Positions 25,040 to 37,469 of a stretch of 64,000 nt of DNA are shown one piece after another. The stretch is taken from contig JAXCGZ010009473.1 in assembly GCA_037179515.1 (NCBI GenBank), positions 80,001-144,000 of the forward strand, read 5' to 3'. The position numbers and the translations under genes are program-made. A model generated the notes under the pieces. It had not been told where the DNA came from, made no database searches, and saw only the letters and a program-made list of their open reading frames with translations. Positions within the stretch are counted from its first letter, which is position 1, and each line of letters opens with the position of its first letter. This DNA is from Halocaridina rubra (lineage: Eukaryota > Arthropoda > Malacostraca > Decapoda > Atyidae).

Positions 25040-25700
25040 TTTTATCCTCATCTATCACATTTTCTTTCCCCAAGACTGCCTTGAGGTTCATTGTCATAAT
25101 TCGGGGGTTGCAGAACACAACCTAAACCAAACCTTGTTAAACAATAGGTTATCCCTCCATTTATTACTAGCAGTTCTTCCATAACTTCTCTGCTACATGA
25201 ATTTGTGTATAGGCTGACTTTAAATCCACAATAGTTGAGGCTCCACTCATCTGCTGCCATACCCTTGGTGCTTCACCACATACATCACTGAAATCATCTC
25301 CAGTATGATGCTTCAAGTATGCATTAAGCTCACGAATATCCAACGCAAAGTCAAACTTTATCTTTTATCGGTTGAACTACTGTCATTAACGGCAACACTC
25401 CACTCTTTATCTCCTCCCCCAAAGGCTTTAAGAAACCCTAATCAATCCACCACTTCACATTTTTGTTGAAATCTTTTCCACTTCCTCTCATTAGGTATAC
25501 TCATAACAATCAATACGGCGTCTCAACACTGGCAACTCCCCTTTCAAAACATCCCTACTACCTACTTCTCACCATCAAATGCTTTTCCTCAATTTTTAAC
25601 AACACAATCCCTTTCTCAATACAATTCTTTATCACTTGCTTATGCGACTCAACTTTCTTTCTGACTAAGAAATGTGAATGGGGGTGCTTCACCCAGTAGT
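25040..25700 (-). pseudogene. Ty3/Gypsy reverse transcriptase relic
   Basis: Broken frames give LDIRELNAYL (about 25330), then DDFSDV and the TIVDLKSAYTQIH region (about 25230), and GITYCLTRFGLG (about 25130). These are RT motifs in the expected order with many stops and shifts. The catalytic DD motif was not found. Confidence 0.7.
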
Positions 25701-25704
25701 CCCG

Positions 25705-25953
25705 CTAACCAGGGCTATCCTCTTTGACCCTGACAAAGTTTCTTTCTACAGCCTCAAATGGCTTGCCAATTCCCCTATCTTTTCCCACTGCCACTGTGCA
25801 TTGAGCCTCCTCCTTCTCAACGCTTGAACAGACTTCACCCTTTTCAAGCTTTACTTTTCCATTCATAAATGTCACTTCACCAAACTGACTGATGACATCA
25901 ACTTCCAGTGCTACCTCAATGCCATCAATAACTGTATTAATAACAAGGACCAT
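25705..25953 (-). pseudogene. Ty3/Gypsy protease-linker region
   Basis: An 82-codon frame (VINTVIDGIEVALEVDVISQ) between gag and RT, in the place of the protease. A clear DTG/DSG triad is not seen, so the assignment rests on position. Confidence 0.45.
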
Positions 25954-26073
25954 AACTCAAAATTGAATGCCCTGTACTATCAACTCCACTTCTCGGGCAC
26001 CCTCACACCTAATTTCTCTTCCATTGACAGTCACCAAACTCCTTGCCTTTTCCTCATAACATTTTCCAGCAAA

Positions 26074-26976
26074 TCAAGTGGCCATCACAGTGGCTGACGG
26101 CCAAAATCCACTAAAGCTCTTGCCTCTCTTCCACCTACCAAACCCTCCACCACCGGCAAAATACTTGGAAGCGCATTTCCTAAACTTGGGGGAAGCTTCC
26201 AGAGCAATATCCCCCAATTGGTCGCTTCCTTGATTGCAGCGATTAGCTATATGTCCCGGTTTTCCACATCGGTAGCAGATGATGTCTGATTTTGGCTCTT
26301 TGCACTCCTTTGTCATGGATAGAACTCCATACGTGAAATATTGGCCCCTGAACCCATGTATCTCTTCCTTTCTGCCACTCAGCATATCAAGCATGTGTTG
26401 CAGGGTCTGCCGATTTTCCACTGCAGTCAATCCTTTATAAGTTACCCCCACTACATCTTTACCTCCTATTGTCAAGACTCTACCTCTAGCTAATAAATCA
26501 TCCATACCCACTGAGTCAATATCCTTAATCGGTTGTAATTCCATTAATATTCGGTTTTTAATATCCAGTCACAAACCTTAACTTTACAGCTCTCTTCAAG
26601 CCTTCTTCAGCCCACCCAGATAACCCAGCTAACCTCCTTATTTTATTAGCAAATACGTCTACTTGTTCCCCTAACCATCACAGCTTTCTAAACCTTCCAA
26701 AAGCATCAAACATACCCTGTGCAGTAGCCTCTTTCAATCTACTCTTGGTCAACATCTCCAGACACAGTGCTAATGCATTCCCTTCCAGAAAAAATGGTAT
26801 AAAGCTAGACAAACCTTTAATATTAGTTAACTTTACCACAAGTTCCTCCTTCTTTAACCACGCAACAACATCTCCCTTCCCATCATATGATTTCAGCATC
26901 TCCCTTCCCATCATATGATTTCAACATCTCCCTTCCCATCATATCATATCAGCATCTCGGCACTAATTTTACTCTT
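26074..26976 (-). pseudogene. Ty3/Gypsy gag relic with CCHC zinc knuckle
   Basis: From the 5' LTR side a start MAEKSKISAEML (about 26980) leads into a capsid-like part (SYDGKGDVVAWLKKEELVVK, LPFFLEGNALAL type). The 156-codon frame (26544 to 26074) then contains CYRCGKPGHIANRC, a CX2CX4HX4C RNA-binding knuckle near residues 95-108. A triplicated 29-bp unit near the gag start and a stop around 26660 break the reading frame. Confidence 0.82.
26876..26955. repeat. 29-bp tandem repeat, nearly 3 units, within gag
   Basis: CATCTCCCTTCCCATCATAT recurs with the intervening GATTTCAG/GATTTCAA. The unit is gag sequence duplicated in place. Confidence 0.88.
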
Positions 26977-27009
26977 CTCTGCCATGACATTCAGTGGCCA
27001 AGATAGCTT

Positions 27010-27380
27010 GTAAAAGAACAAGATGAACGGACAGAAAATTCACTACTCGCTCTGAAAACTGCTCTAGAAATGAAAGATGAGAATCAATATATCCTAGAGT
27101 TCATTATAAACAAGAAAAACTGACCTTAGTAACCAAATAAAATCAACCTAAACCATAAAAACATCAGACAGAATTCATCACGACTTCCAAATAAATCCCT
27201 CATCTCAAGTCTGGCTTTTAACTATAAAAAATCTCTTCATGCCCCACCCCTTCAGCACGACTTCCCCGCTCCAATCACCACTTGACATAACGTTACCACT
27301 CTATCGAACAACACATAGCAACAAATTATACTGCTCGAAACTCGTTAATACAAGGACAATAATTATGCTAATTTACACCC
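27010..27380 (-). repeat. Ty3/Gypsy LTR (upstream, 5' LTR)
   Basis: Partner of 23917-24345. On the - strand it is followed by TGGCCACTGAATGTCATGGC, a candidate primer-binding site and gag start. The outer side meets a trinucleotide array. Confidence 0.78.
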
Positions 27381-27386
27381 CATAAT

Positions 27387-27554
<168 letters not shown>

Positions 27555-27566
27555 TCTATTTTGCAG

Positions 27567-27765
27567 GACTACAGCCGATCACCAAGATTAAATGCTGCTG
27601 GGTATCGCTGATATGTTCTTTCTTTGGTAAACACTGAGATGAGAATCATAGCCAAGAAAAATCAGAATTGCCATTATCATTCCTGTCAAGCTTGGCCCTC
27701 ATCTTAGGTAATAAAGACCTGAATGAAAACTTATCAAGACATATGTCAAAACATACCTAAGAAAT
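27567..27765 (+). promoter_or_regulatory. Candidate 5' UTR of GPCR-B
   Basis: TTTCTATTTTGCAG at 27553-27566 is a good splice acceptor, so the first coding exon may begin at 27567. A short upstream frame (ATG CTG CTG GGT at 27592, 12 codons) precedes the main start. This is inference; a transcription start inside this stretch is equally possible. Confidence 0.35.
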
Positions 27766-28736
27766 ATGTCGAACATTATTATTCTTGTAGTCTTAGCGAT
27801 AGCTAATATAACGGAAACAGCGGAAAGTATTGATAGTGGGCAGATATCTACAGCTTCATCCGTTACCGATGATAAGAGTAGAATTATAGTCACTGATTCT
27901 CCTTCTCAGAATGAGGCTAAATCAAGTACTGAAACCTCGCTTATCAAATTCGAGAAATATATAATAAACAAATTTTCAGAGAATGCAACGACAGCATTCT
28001 CTGCAACCCCGAATTCGAGAAAAGTACGGTTTATGCTAGAAATGAGCAGAATGAACGAAACAGTGCAAGGTACCTATACTGTACACAATGATTATTTCAC
28101 TGAAAATTCATACAGTAGTGTCCACAATACTCTATCTACATATCAAACTGAACTAGGTGCTGCCAATATTACTGATGTGCTAAAAACTAAATTAGAAGTT
28201 ACTCAGGCATTTTCTGTCAATAAAAGCGCCACTAAAGACCCTTCAGTAGTTAGTATCATGGCTACTACAATTTCCAGTGACATAAGTACTCCCCTTGCCA
28301 CAAGCAATGGAAATCAAATCGAGTCTCCACATGTGATTATAACTTACCTTCCCATAACTCAAGATGGTGATGTAAATGGGAGTTCCAATTCTAATCATTT
28401 AAACGAGAAGCCAATTTCGCAATTGACGAGTACTCCGTCTCAGGCTCTGTCAATCCATCCAAGAAATGGGATCTTCACAGCCAAATTTCCTGAACTAAAG
28501 GATAAAAGTAGGAGCAATACCATAAAGGAAACAGCAGTCATACCTGTTGCCTCATCTAGACGTCTACCACGGCACTTCTCTGATGATGAAGAAGTAGATC
28601 TGGTTTATGTCCAAGATGTACAATATAAAGTCTACAGCATCGTAATGCCCCCTATCATCTGCCTAGGTGTGATTGCCAACGCTCTCTGCATTGTTGTTCT
28701 CGTCAAACCTAAAATGAGATCCATACATGTTAACAA
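27766..28736 (+). CDS. GPCR-B exon 1: signal peptide, long Ser/Thr-rich ectodomain, TM1
   Basis: The exon gives 323 codons plus two bases. MSNIIILVVLAIANITETAE looks like a signal peptide or signal anchor. Residues 22-280 are Ser/Thr/Asn-rich, without cysteines, with sequons at Asn14, 73, 97, 134, 152 and 204. A dibasic and acidic stretch SSRRLPRHFSDDEEVD (263-278) lies just before TM1 (about 291-313, GVIANALCIVVL), followed by KPKMRSIHVNK. The donor AA|GTAAGG at 28737 is phase 2, at the same codon as in GPCR-A. The ectodomain is about 270 aa longer than in GPCR-A and unusual for neuropeptide GPCRs; it is more like a mucin-type stalk. Confidence 0.9.
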
Positions 28737-29414
28737 GTAAGGCTTAGCAATGAATTATACTTAATAACATTTATTAGCCAAATCTCACAAATATTTACAA
28801 TTTTATCAATGCAACCACAGCCTCATTTGTAATATAAAGCTTTTCTTCTTTGCATGACTAAAGATGGCTATGATTTCACATGACAAAAAGAAATATACTA
28901 TTAACTTTCTTGAATTGGAGAGCCACAAAAATAAATCACATGAATCTATTATATGTAGTTTGTCTTCAGTTGTATAAAAAGAAGTCATTGGTAAAATACA
29001 CATAAGGTAAGGTCAATCCGCTTTCAGTTTGACTCATTTTTTGCTATTGAAACCATTTATTCGGATTGATGCAATATTGTTTCAGAAATAAAAGGTCGGA
29101 AAACACATAGACAATTTAATTGTGGATATGGCTCCATATATAATAAAATCCACCTATAATATCATACACACAGTGAAAGGGGCCAAGTTTCTAAATTACA
29201 ATAGCTTACAGCAAGTGATCTCGAAGTACTGAAGTAAATGTTATGGTTAATGTAAATAAACAATAGGATAATGATTTATCTCTATATGGTTTAGCTCTGC
29301 AGATAGATATGTGTTAACATGTCGAAATATTTGATAAGGACACGATGTAGATTAAGAGATTAAAATATGAAGTAATAAAAAAATTAAGAGACCCTTACTC
29401 AGGAAATTATTACC

Positions 29415-29474
<60 letters not shown>

Positions 29475-29519
29475 GTGATAATAATAATGATAATAATTGC
29501 ATTTTCCATTACCCTGCAG
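28737..29519 (+). other. GPCR-B intron (783 bp, phase 2)
   Basis: Begins GTAAGG, ends ACCCTGCAG. A (TAA)n array (29417-29473) lies about 45 bp before the acceptor and separates it from any distal polypyrimidine tract. Confidence 0.85.
29417..29473. repeat. (TAA)n microsatellite in the GPCR-B intron
   Basis: About 19 units with minor interruptions up to 29495. Confidence 0.97.
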
Positions 29520-30522
29520 GTACTTTCTCTCCCTGGCTGTGTCAGATTTGTTGGTGTGTATGTTCAACATTCCAATATCATCCACTACCAATGGCTGTGC
29601 TATATATTCATACTCGACTGCTTTCTACTATGCCCATTTTGGCTGGTCACTGATTGAACTGTCACAGACTATTAGTTTCTACACCATATTATTCCTTTCT
29701 TATGACAGGTTCCTAGCTGTATGGTTTTATCAACATTTCAAAAAAGTGCAGACCTTGCGTGTCATTTGTGTAAGAGCCACAGCTGTGGTTATACTAGATA
29801 TCATCGTTCACTTATTTTTCTTCATCAACGCGGGCATCAAATGTAGGGAGAGTGAAGTTATGGAAAAATGTCCAAGACATATGTACATCATCGAGGATAG
29901 TTATCGCAAAAATAACACAGAGACATGGCACACCATGTTTTTGGTTTTGCACGAGTGTCTTATTCGATGGATCCCTGGTGTCTTGCTGTTTGTCTTTAAC
30001 GTGGGGTTAGTCATAGCGATAACCACCAATCGCTTAAACAGCCCAGCTTCTTGCTTAAGGAAGAAGAAAATGAATGAATTTCGTGTTACTCTCACTTCGA
30101 TTGCAATTACAGGATCCTTTATTGTGTGCACTTTTCCTAATACTGTTTTTGTGGTGTGGTTTTCTGAAAATGTTGAGAATCAGTGCTATGGACATCATGA
30201 AGTATTTCGTGGAGTTGCAAATATTCTGCAGTTGCTAGAGCACGTGGTTCATATAGTATTCCTGGTGATGCTGAACCCCAGCTTCAGGTGTGAACTATTT
30301 TGTTTATTAACCTGTAAATCAGCTCCTGACATACAGAGCGATGACAATCAGTCATCGAAGAATTTACAGATGTATCAGATACAAAGAAGGTCTGGTCATT
30401 CACCTTTTACAAGTAAATCATACGATGCGTGTGCCAGTGATATTAAGAACGTAAATAATCCTACAAATCAAACTAATAATGCAAAATCATCCCATCTAGC
30501 CCCTCCCACTCTCAGGTACTAG
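29520..30522 (+). CDS. GPCR-B exon 2: TM2 to C-terminus, neuropeptide-receptor-like class A GPCR
   Basis: Together with exon 1: 657 aa. TM2 starts YFLSLAVSDLLVC (325 on); Cys350 in ECL1 (NGC); TM3 about 364-388 ending SYDRF (384-388); ECL2 has two cysteines (KCRESEVMEKC) and a sequon at 455; TM5 about 469-493 with RWIPG; TM6 about 515-538 with CTFPN; ECL3 Cys546 (QCYG); TM7 about 557-577 with HIVFL in place of NPxxY, then LNPSFRCELF as helix 8 with nearby cysteines that could be palmitoylated. A tail of about 80 aa is Ser/Asn-rich with many possible phosphosites. Over TM2-ICL2 53 of 81 residues equal GPCR-A. Position 3.25 is Ala. AATAAA follows at 30819. Ligand unknown; G-protein choice cannot be read from sequence. 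Confidence 0.9.
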
Positions 30523-31656
<1,134 letters not shown>

Positions 31657-31919
31657 AATAGCATATATATCCAAAATATAAATTTCAGTTTAAGCTACAA
31701 GTAGAAATTGCACATCATGTACTCTGTATAGATATTCTGTCAAGATAATATAATATAATCGTGTACATATAATCACACTAAAATAAAAACAAAAAACTTG
31801 TAGACAGTGAGAATAAAGTTGAATACAAGACACCACTCTGCAGATGTTGATTGAAGATTTGAATGCTCGAAAAATCGCAATGTGTTTTTAAATGTTTTTT
31901 TTTTTTTTTTTTGTGAGTA

Positions 31920-33000
31920 CTACACCGGACAGGCAAGAAAATTGTCCTCGTCAATAAACGCTTAGCCACGAAGATAACATTAAGATAAAGGAAAAGTAAA
32001 CGGTTAAGGACAAGGCAGAGATGGGGTCTATATAATAGGAAAATGATAGGCAGAAAGACTAGTTGAAATGTTGAGGACCTAGAGGTCTGGCAGGATTAGG
32101 CCCTGAGATGACAATAGATCCGTTTTTGAAGGAAGATAGATTATAAGTATTAGAAAAGACAGAAGGAGAAAGAGAGTTCCAAAGTCTGGACATAGATGGG
32201 AAGAAGCAGTCGCTGCACTGACCAATTTGCGAGTTACAAATCTCTACACAGTACCTGTGAGACAATGACACTTGGCGAGTGTTACACAGCCTCAGTGGTG
32301 GGGGAGGGATTCGACTCGCCAACTCATCAGAGCAGTGATGGAAGTAGTAGTGATAGAAAAGAAAAAGGGTAGAGAAAGAGAATCTAGATTAGAAGTAAGA
32401 GAAAGATTATTACTGAGTCTGACTGCCTTAGATTCAAGCCTATCAAGGAGATAAGTATATAAAGAAGCACCCCAGATGTGTGAGCAGTATTTTAAGCAGG
32501 GATGAATAAGACCTTTGTAGATTTTAAGTAGCTGTACAGAGGAAAAGTAAAGTTGAAAACGAAATTGCACCCAAATATTTTTGGGAGCAGATCTAGAAGT
32601 TTGGATTATGTAATTCCTCCTAGCTAAGTTAGAGGCTATCTGGATTCCTAATTGTTAGGTTCAAAGACAATAGAGCTATCAGGAAGAGAGGAAGATAAAT
32701 AGATTGCTAGAAACTGTGTCTTGGAGGCACTAAATTTAACTAAATTCTGAGTTCTCCACTCAGATATCATCTGTAAATCGGAGTTGAGAGTAGAAGAAAG
32801 AGTGATACGAGAATGATTACGAGTAGCAGATGAAGATTGTGAAGAGATAAGCAAGTTGAATTCAAGACGTTTCAAAGAGTGAGAATTGAGCAAAGTTTCG
32901 AAAAGTGTAGAGATAAAAGAGGTTAGGGAAATAGGTCGGTAGTTTGCAGGAATAGAGCGGTCACTCTTCTTAGGAACAGATTATACTAGAGCATGCCTTA
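31920..33000 (-). pseudogene. Jockey-like LINE relic (RT start, large internal deletion, thumb and 3' end)
   Basis: On the - strand: VPKKSDRSIPANYRPISL (about 32960), LFETLLNSHSLKRLEFN, then directly SSSATRNHSRITLSSTLNSD, ISEWRTQNLVKFSASKTQ, LKIYKGLIHPCLKYCSHIWG (about 32500) and VSLSHRYCVEICNSQIGQCS..LWNSLSPSVF (about 32200). The palm with the catalytic aspartates is deleted between RLEFN and SSATRN. It ends near GGACAGGCAAGAAAATTG (31928). The same family occurs on the + strand at 57-61 kb. Confidence 0.85.
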
Positions 33001-34879
<1,879 letters not shown>

Positions 34880-35045
34880 TGTCTCCAAGATGAAGGACGG
34901 ATACTGTTTGAGAGAATGAGACGAAAAAGACGACAAAGCACAGGAGCCAGTTCATTTGCAAACTCCTTAAGGAACCTTACAGGGATATCATAGGGACCAG
35001 GTGTCTTGTTCGTCTTTAGTGACCGAAGGACCTTATGCACTTTGC
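34880..35045 (-). pseudogene. Jockey-like LINE relic, RT finger fragment
   Basis: VLRSLKTNKTPGPYDIPVRF and ELAPVLCRLFRLILSN are RT motifs preceding the 31920-33000 part; the insertion separates the two. Confidence 0.82.
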
Positions 35046-35338
35046 ATGAATAATTCTCAAATTACGTCCTATGCTATAATTCTAGTTGTATTTTAGGCCT
35101 TATATGCATATCTATGCTTGTTTTAGAATAACAAATTGGTATTTGACTTTTAATCTCATCAATACCTGGCGCCCCCTGGGGGGAGCCGCTCGGGAACGGG
35201 GGAACGCCTTGGCATGCGGGGCTAGCGACCGTGGTGAGCTTTTCAAGTTCAATTTTGAGATTTTGACCGTCTAATGAAGCATGCATCAAATGAATGACGA
35301 AGGTATATTGTTTAGCATTCTTGTGGAACACAAGTATG

Positions 35339-35539
<201 letters not shown>

Positions 35540-35584
35540 CTATGTCGGTTTCTTTGTCACTATTAATCCTCACTGGAATGGAGG

Positions 35585-36132
35585 TGGCTTACTATGCCAT
35601 TTATATGCATTTCTGGAGACAAATCGACCAGTATGTTTACTCCTAGATCTCTCTCATTCTCTGTTTCTTGAGGTGCTACTCCTGCTACCGAGTAGTCAAG
35701 CTTGGGCCTTCTTGCACTTGTACCCATTCTCATTATCGTACATTTTGAAATATTGAATTTCAATAGCCACTTTTCTGACCACTCATGCAGGCTATTTAGA
35801 TCTTATTGAAGTTCTCTACCATTGTTCTCGTTTCTTACTTTCTTCACAAAATTTGCATTATCTGCAATCATATTCATGAATGAATTTACAGACTCTGGTA
35901 GGTACGTATGTATGTAATAACCTAATTGTAAGTACCTAATTGTGCTTACGAGAAAGAGTCCCATGATCGTAACTCCTCGTCTCCTGGTCGGTTCCAGCTT
36001 TGTACTTAGTGATACTTATCATACTTGTCCTCAAAACTATGGAATGAATGAGCATTAACTAACTCCTCGCTTAGCGAATTCCAATCATCAAGTACTCTTA
36101 CACAAAAAAAGTACTTCCTTACATCCTGCAAG
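35585..36132 (-). mobile_element. CR1/L2-like LINE fragments: RT connection plus a separate 3' tail
   Basis: 35890 to 35585 encodes the finger-palm border and connection ([25 protein letters not shown]). It shows CTCTGGTAGG where the 21.2-kb copy has CTCTGTAGG. 35915-36132 is a second piece starting with TACCTAATTGT repeats and running into the last codons. The pieces lie in the same orientation but are not contiguous in the element. Confidence 0.82.
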
Positions 36133-36312
36133 AATCACCAGTTGGAAAAAGTGACCAGTGTGTGTTGTTGATGGAGTATATCATTGGAGATGTTCTGCCT
36201 GATAGTAGAGGCACTGAGAACGTGAGGAGGACTTATCAGAAAGGCGTTTACATAAAAATCAAGGAGGTTTTTTTTGCAGTTATTGACTGGAGGACCTTAT
36301 TTAACAACAATT
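36133..36312 (+). mobile_element. CR1/L2-like LINE fragment, endonuclease end and linker, inverted
   Basis: VLLMEYIIGDVLPDSRGTEN and VFFAVIDWRTLFNN match residues 45-95 of the 22.6-kb frame, but on the + strand, so it is inverted relative to the adjacent pieces. Confidence 0.82.
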
Positions 36313-37045
36313 CTTGCAACACGCTTTTTATCCTTTCAATCTCTTCACGTGTTCTGTATGGTCTTCTGAACACTGTCTTGAATTATTGAAGGTCTTATAG
36401 GTTTTTTCCAATCAATATTTTTCTGCGTGTCCACTCTCTCAAAGGTTACTTTCATTGGTCTATCCTTGCCCTCACTAGCATATTTACCAAGTTGGTGAAT
36501 GCTTACAATATTCTCCAGATCAGATACTACTCCAAGCTTTCTTATCAGGGCTAAAACCCTAGCTTTATTTTGTTCAAATCTCCCCTATCATGTTGACTCC
36601 CGGTAGTCACTTATGCCTGAGATTACCACTGTCTTCTCTTAATTAAGTGCCTGTTTAATCAGTGGATTAGCCCTTTCCATCACAACATCTTTTATTTTTT
36701 CTATTGCTGTTTCTTTATAGTCAGTGGTTTGTACGTTTTGCAGTGCCATCACCCTCACAACCTCTTTTACTGCCACATTCCCTTTACTGCATCTGCAAAG
36801 GAACTTTTCATGGCATCATGTTCCATATTCAGCTACTGAAGCTCTTTTCTAAACTGTTTGATGTTTTCCTTTATCTGGACTTTGCAAGCTGCAATCTCGT
36901 CTCTCTCAGAATAGAGCAGTGAACTAACATTTTAATTCATTCTGGTTATCATCAACTGTTTGTTGTTATCTTCCTGTTTGGAAATTCTGGTGTCTAGTTT
37001 ACTCTCTTTCCCTTCCAGTTTCTTTATTTGTTTTTGTTTTTTTAT
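36312..37045 (-). pseudogene. Probable LINE ORF1 relic (coiled coil)
   Basis: - strand frames with stops give KKLEGKESKLDTRISKQEDN, MEHDAMKSSFADAVK, ALIRKLGVVSDLENIVSIHQ and DRPMKVTFERVDTQKNIDW. A Lys/Glu-rich coiled coil followed by a nucleic-acid-binding-like part is typical of ORF1 proteins of CR1-like LINEs. Its placement beside CR1 pieces supports this, but the family is not proven. Confidence 0.5.
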
Positions 37046-37077
37046 TTCTTCTCTCTCTTACCCTTGTGTGTATGTAC

Positions 37078-37079
<2 letters not shown>

Positions 37080-37162
<83 letters not shown>

Positions 37163-37300
37163 CAACACAATATCCAGCAATGACAGAAAGAGAGAGAGAG
37201 AGAGTCCAACACAATATCCAGCAATGACGAGAGAGAGAGAGAGAGAGAGATAGAGTCCAACACAATATCCAGCAATGACAGAGAGAGAGAGGAAAGGGAG
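37080..37300. repeat. (AG)n array with three interspersed copies of a 23-bp word
   Basis: After (AG)40 at 37080-37160, GTCCAACACAATATCCAGCA plus ATGAC occurs three times (about 37160, 37204, 37254), each separated by a short (AG)n. Confidence 0.95.
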
Positions 37301-37364
37301 AGGGGGGGATATAACCAAACAACATGGATTATTGTGTGGAACGTAGATTATTATATGTATGCAG

Positions 37365-37466
37365 AACATTTCCAACGATATCATTCAATCTGCACCAACT
37401 GCTTTGCCCCCTCGAAAACTAAGAGAAAATGAAGATCAACAAGACTCCTCATATGGAAAGTTGTAA
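37365..37466 (+). CDS. Weak candidate exon
   Basis: After a possible acceptor (TATGTATGCAG) an open frame of 33 codons reads NISNDIIQSAPTALPPRKLR then ENEDQQDSSYGKL and stops. A GTAAGC donor overlaps the stop, so it could also be an internal exon ending at 37462. The composition is that of a cytoplasmic tail, but no family is recognised and the polypyrimidine tract is poor. Confidence 0.2.
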   Translation, partial: NISNDIIQSAPTALPPRKLRENEDQQDSSYGKL

Positions 37467-37469
37467 GCC

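Noticed and set aside
36960..37384. Arg-Glu and Leu-Ser repeat frames
   Set aside because: Translations of the (AG)n array in various frames.
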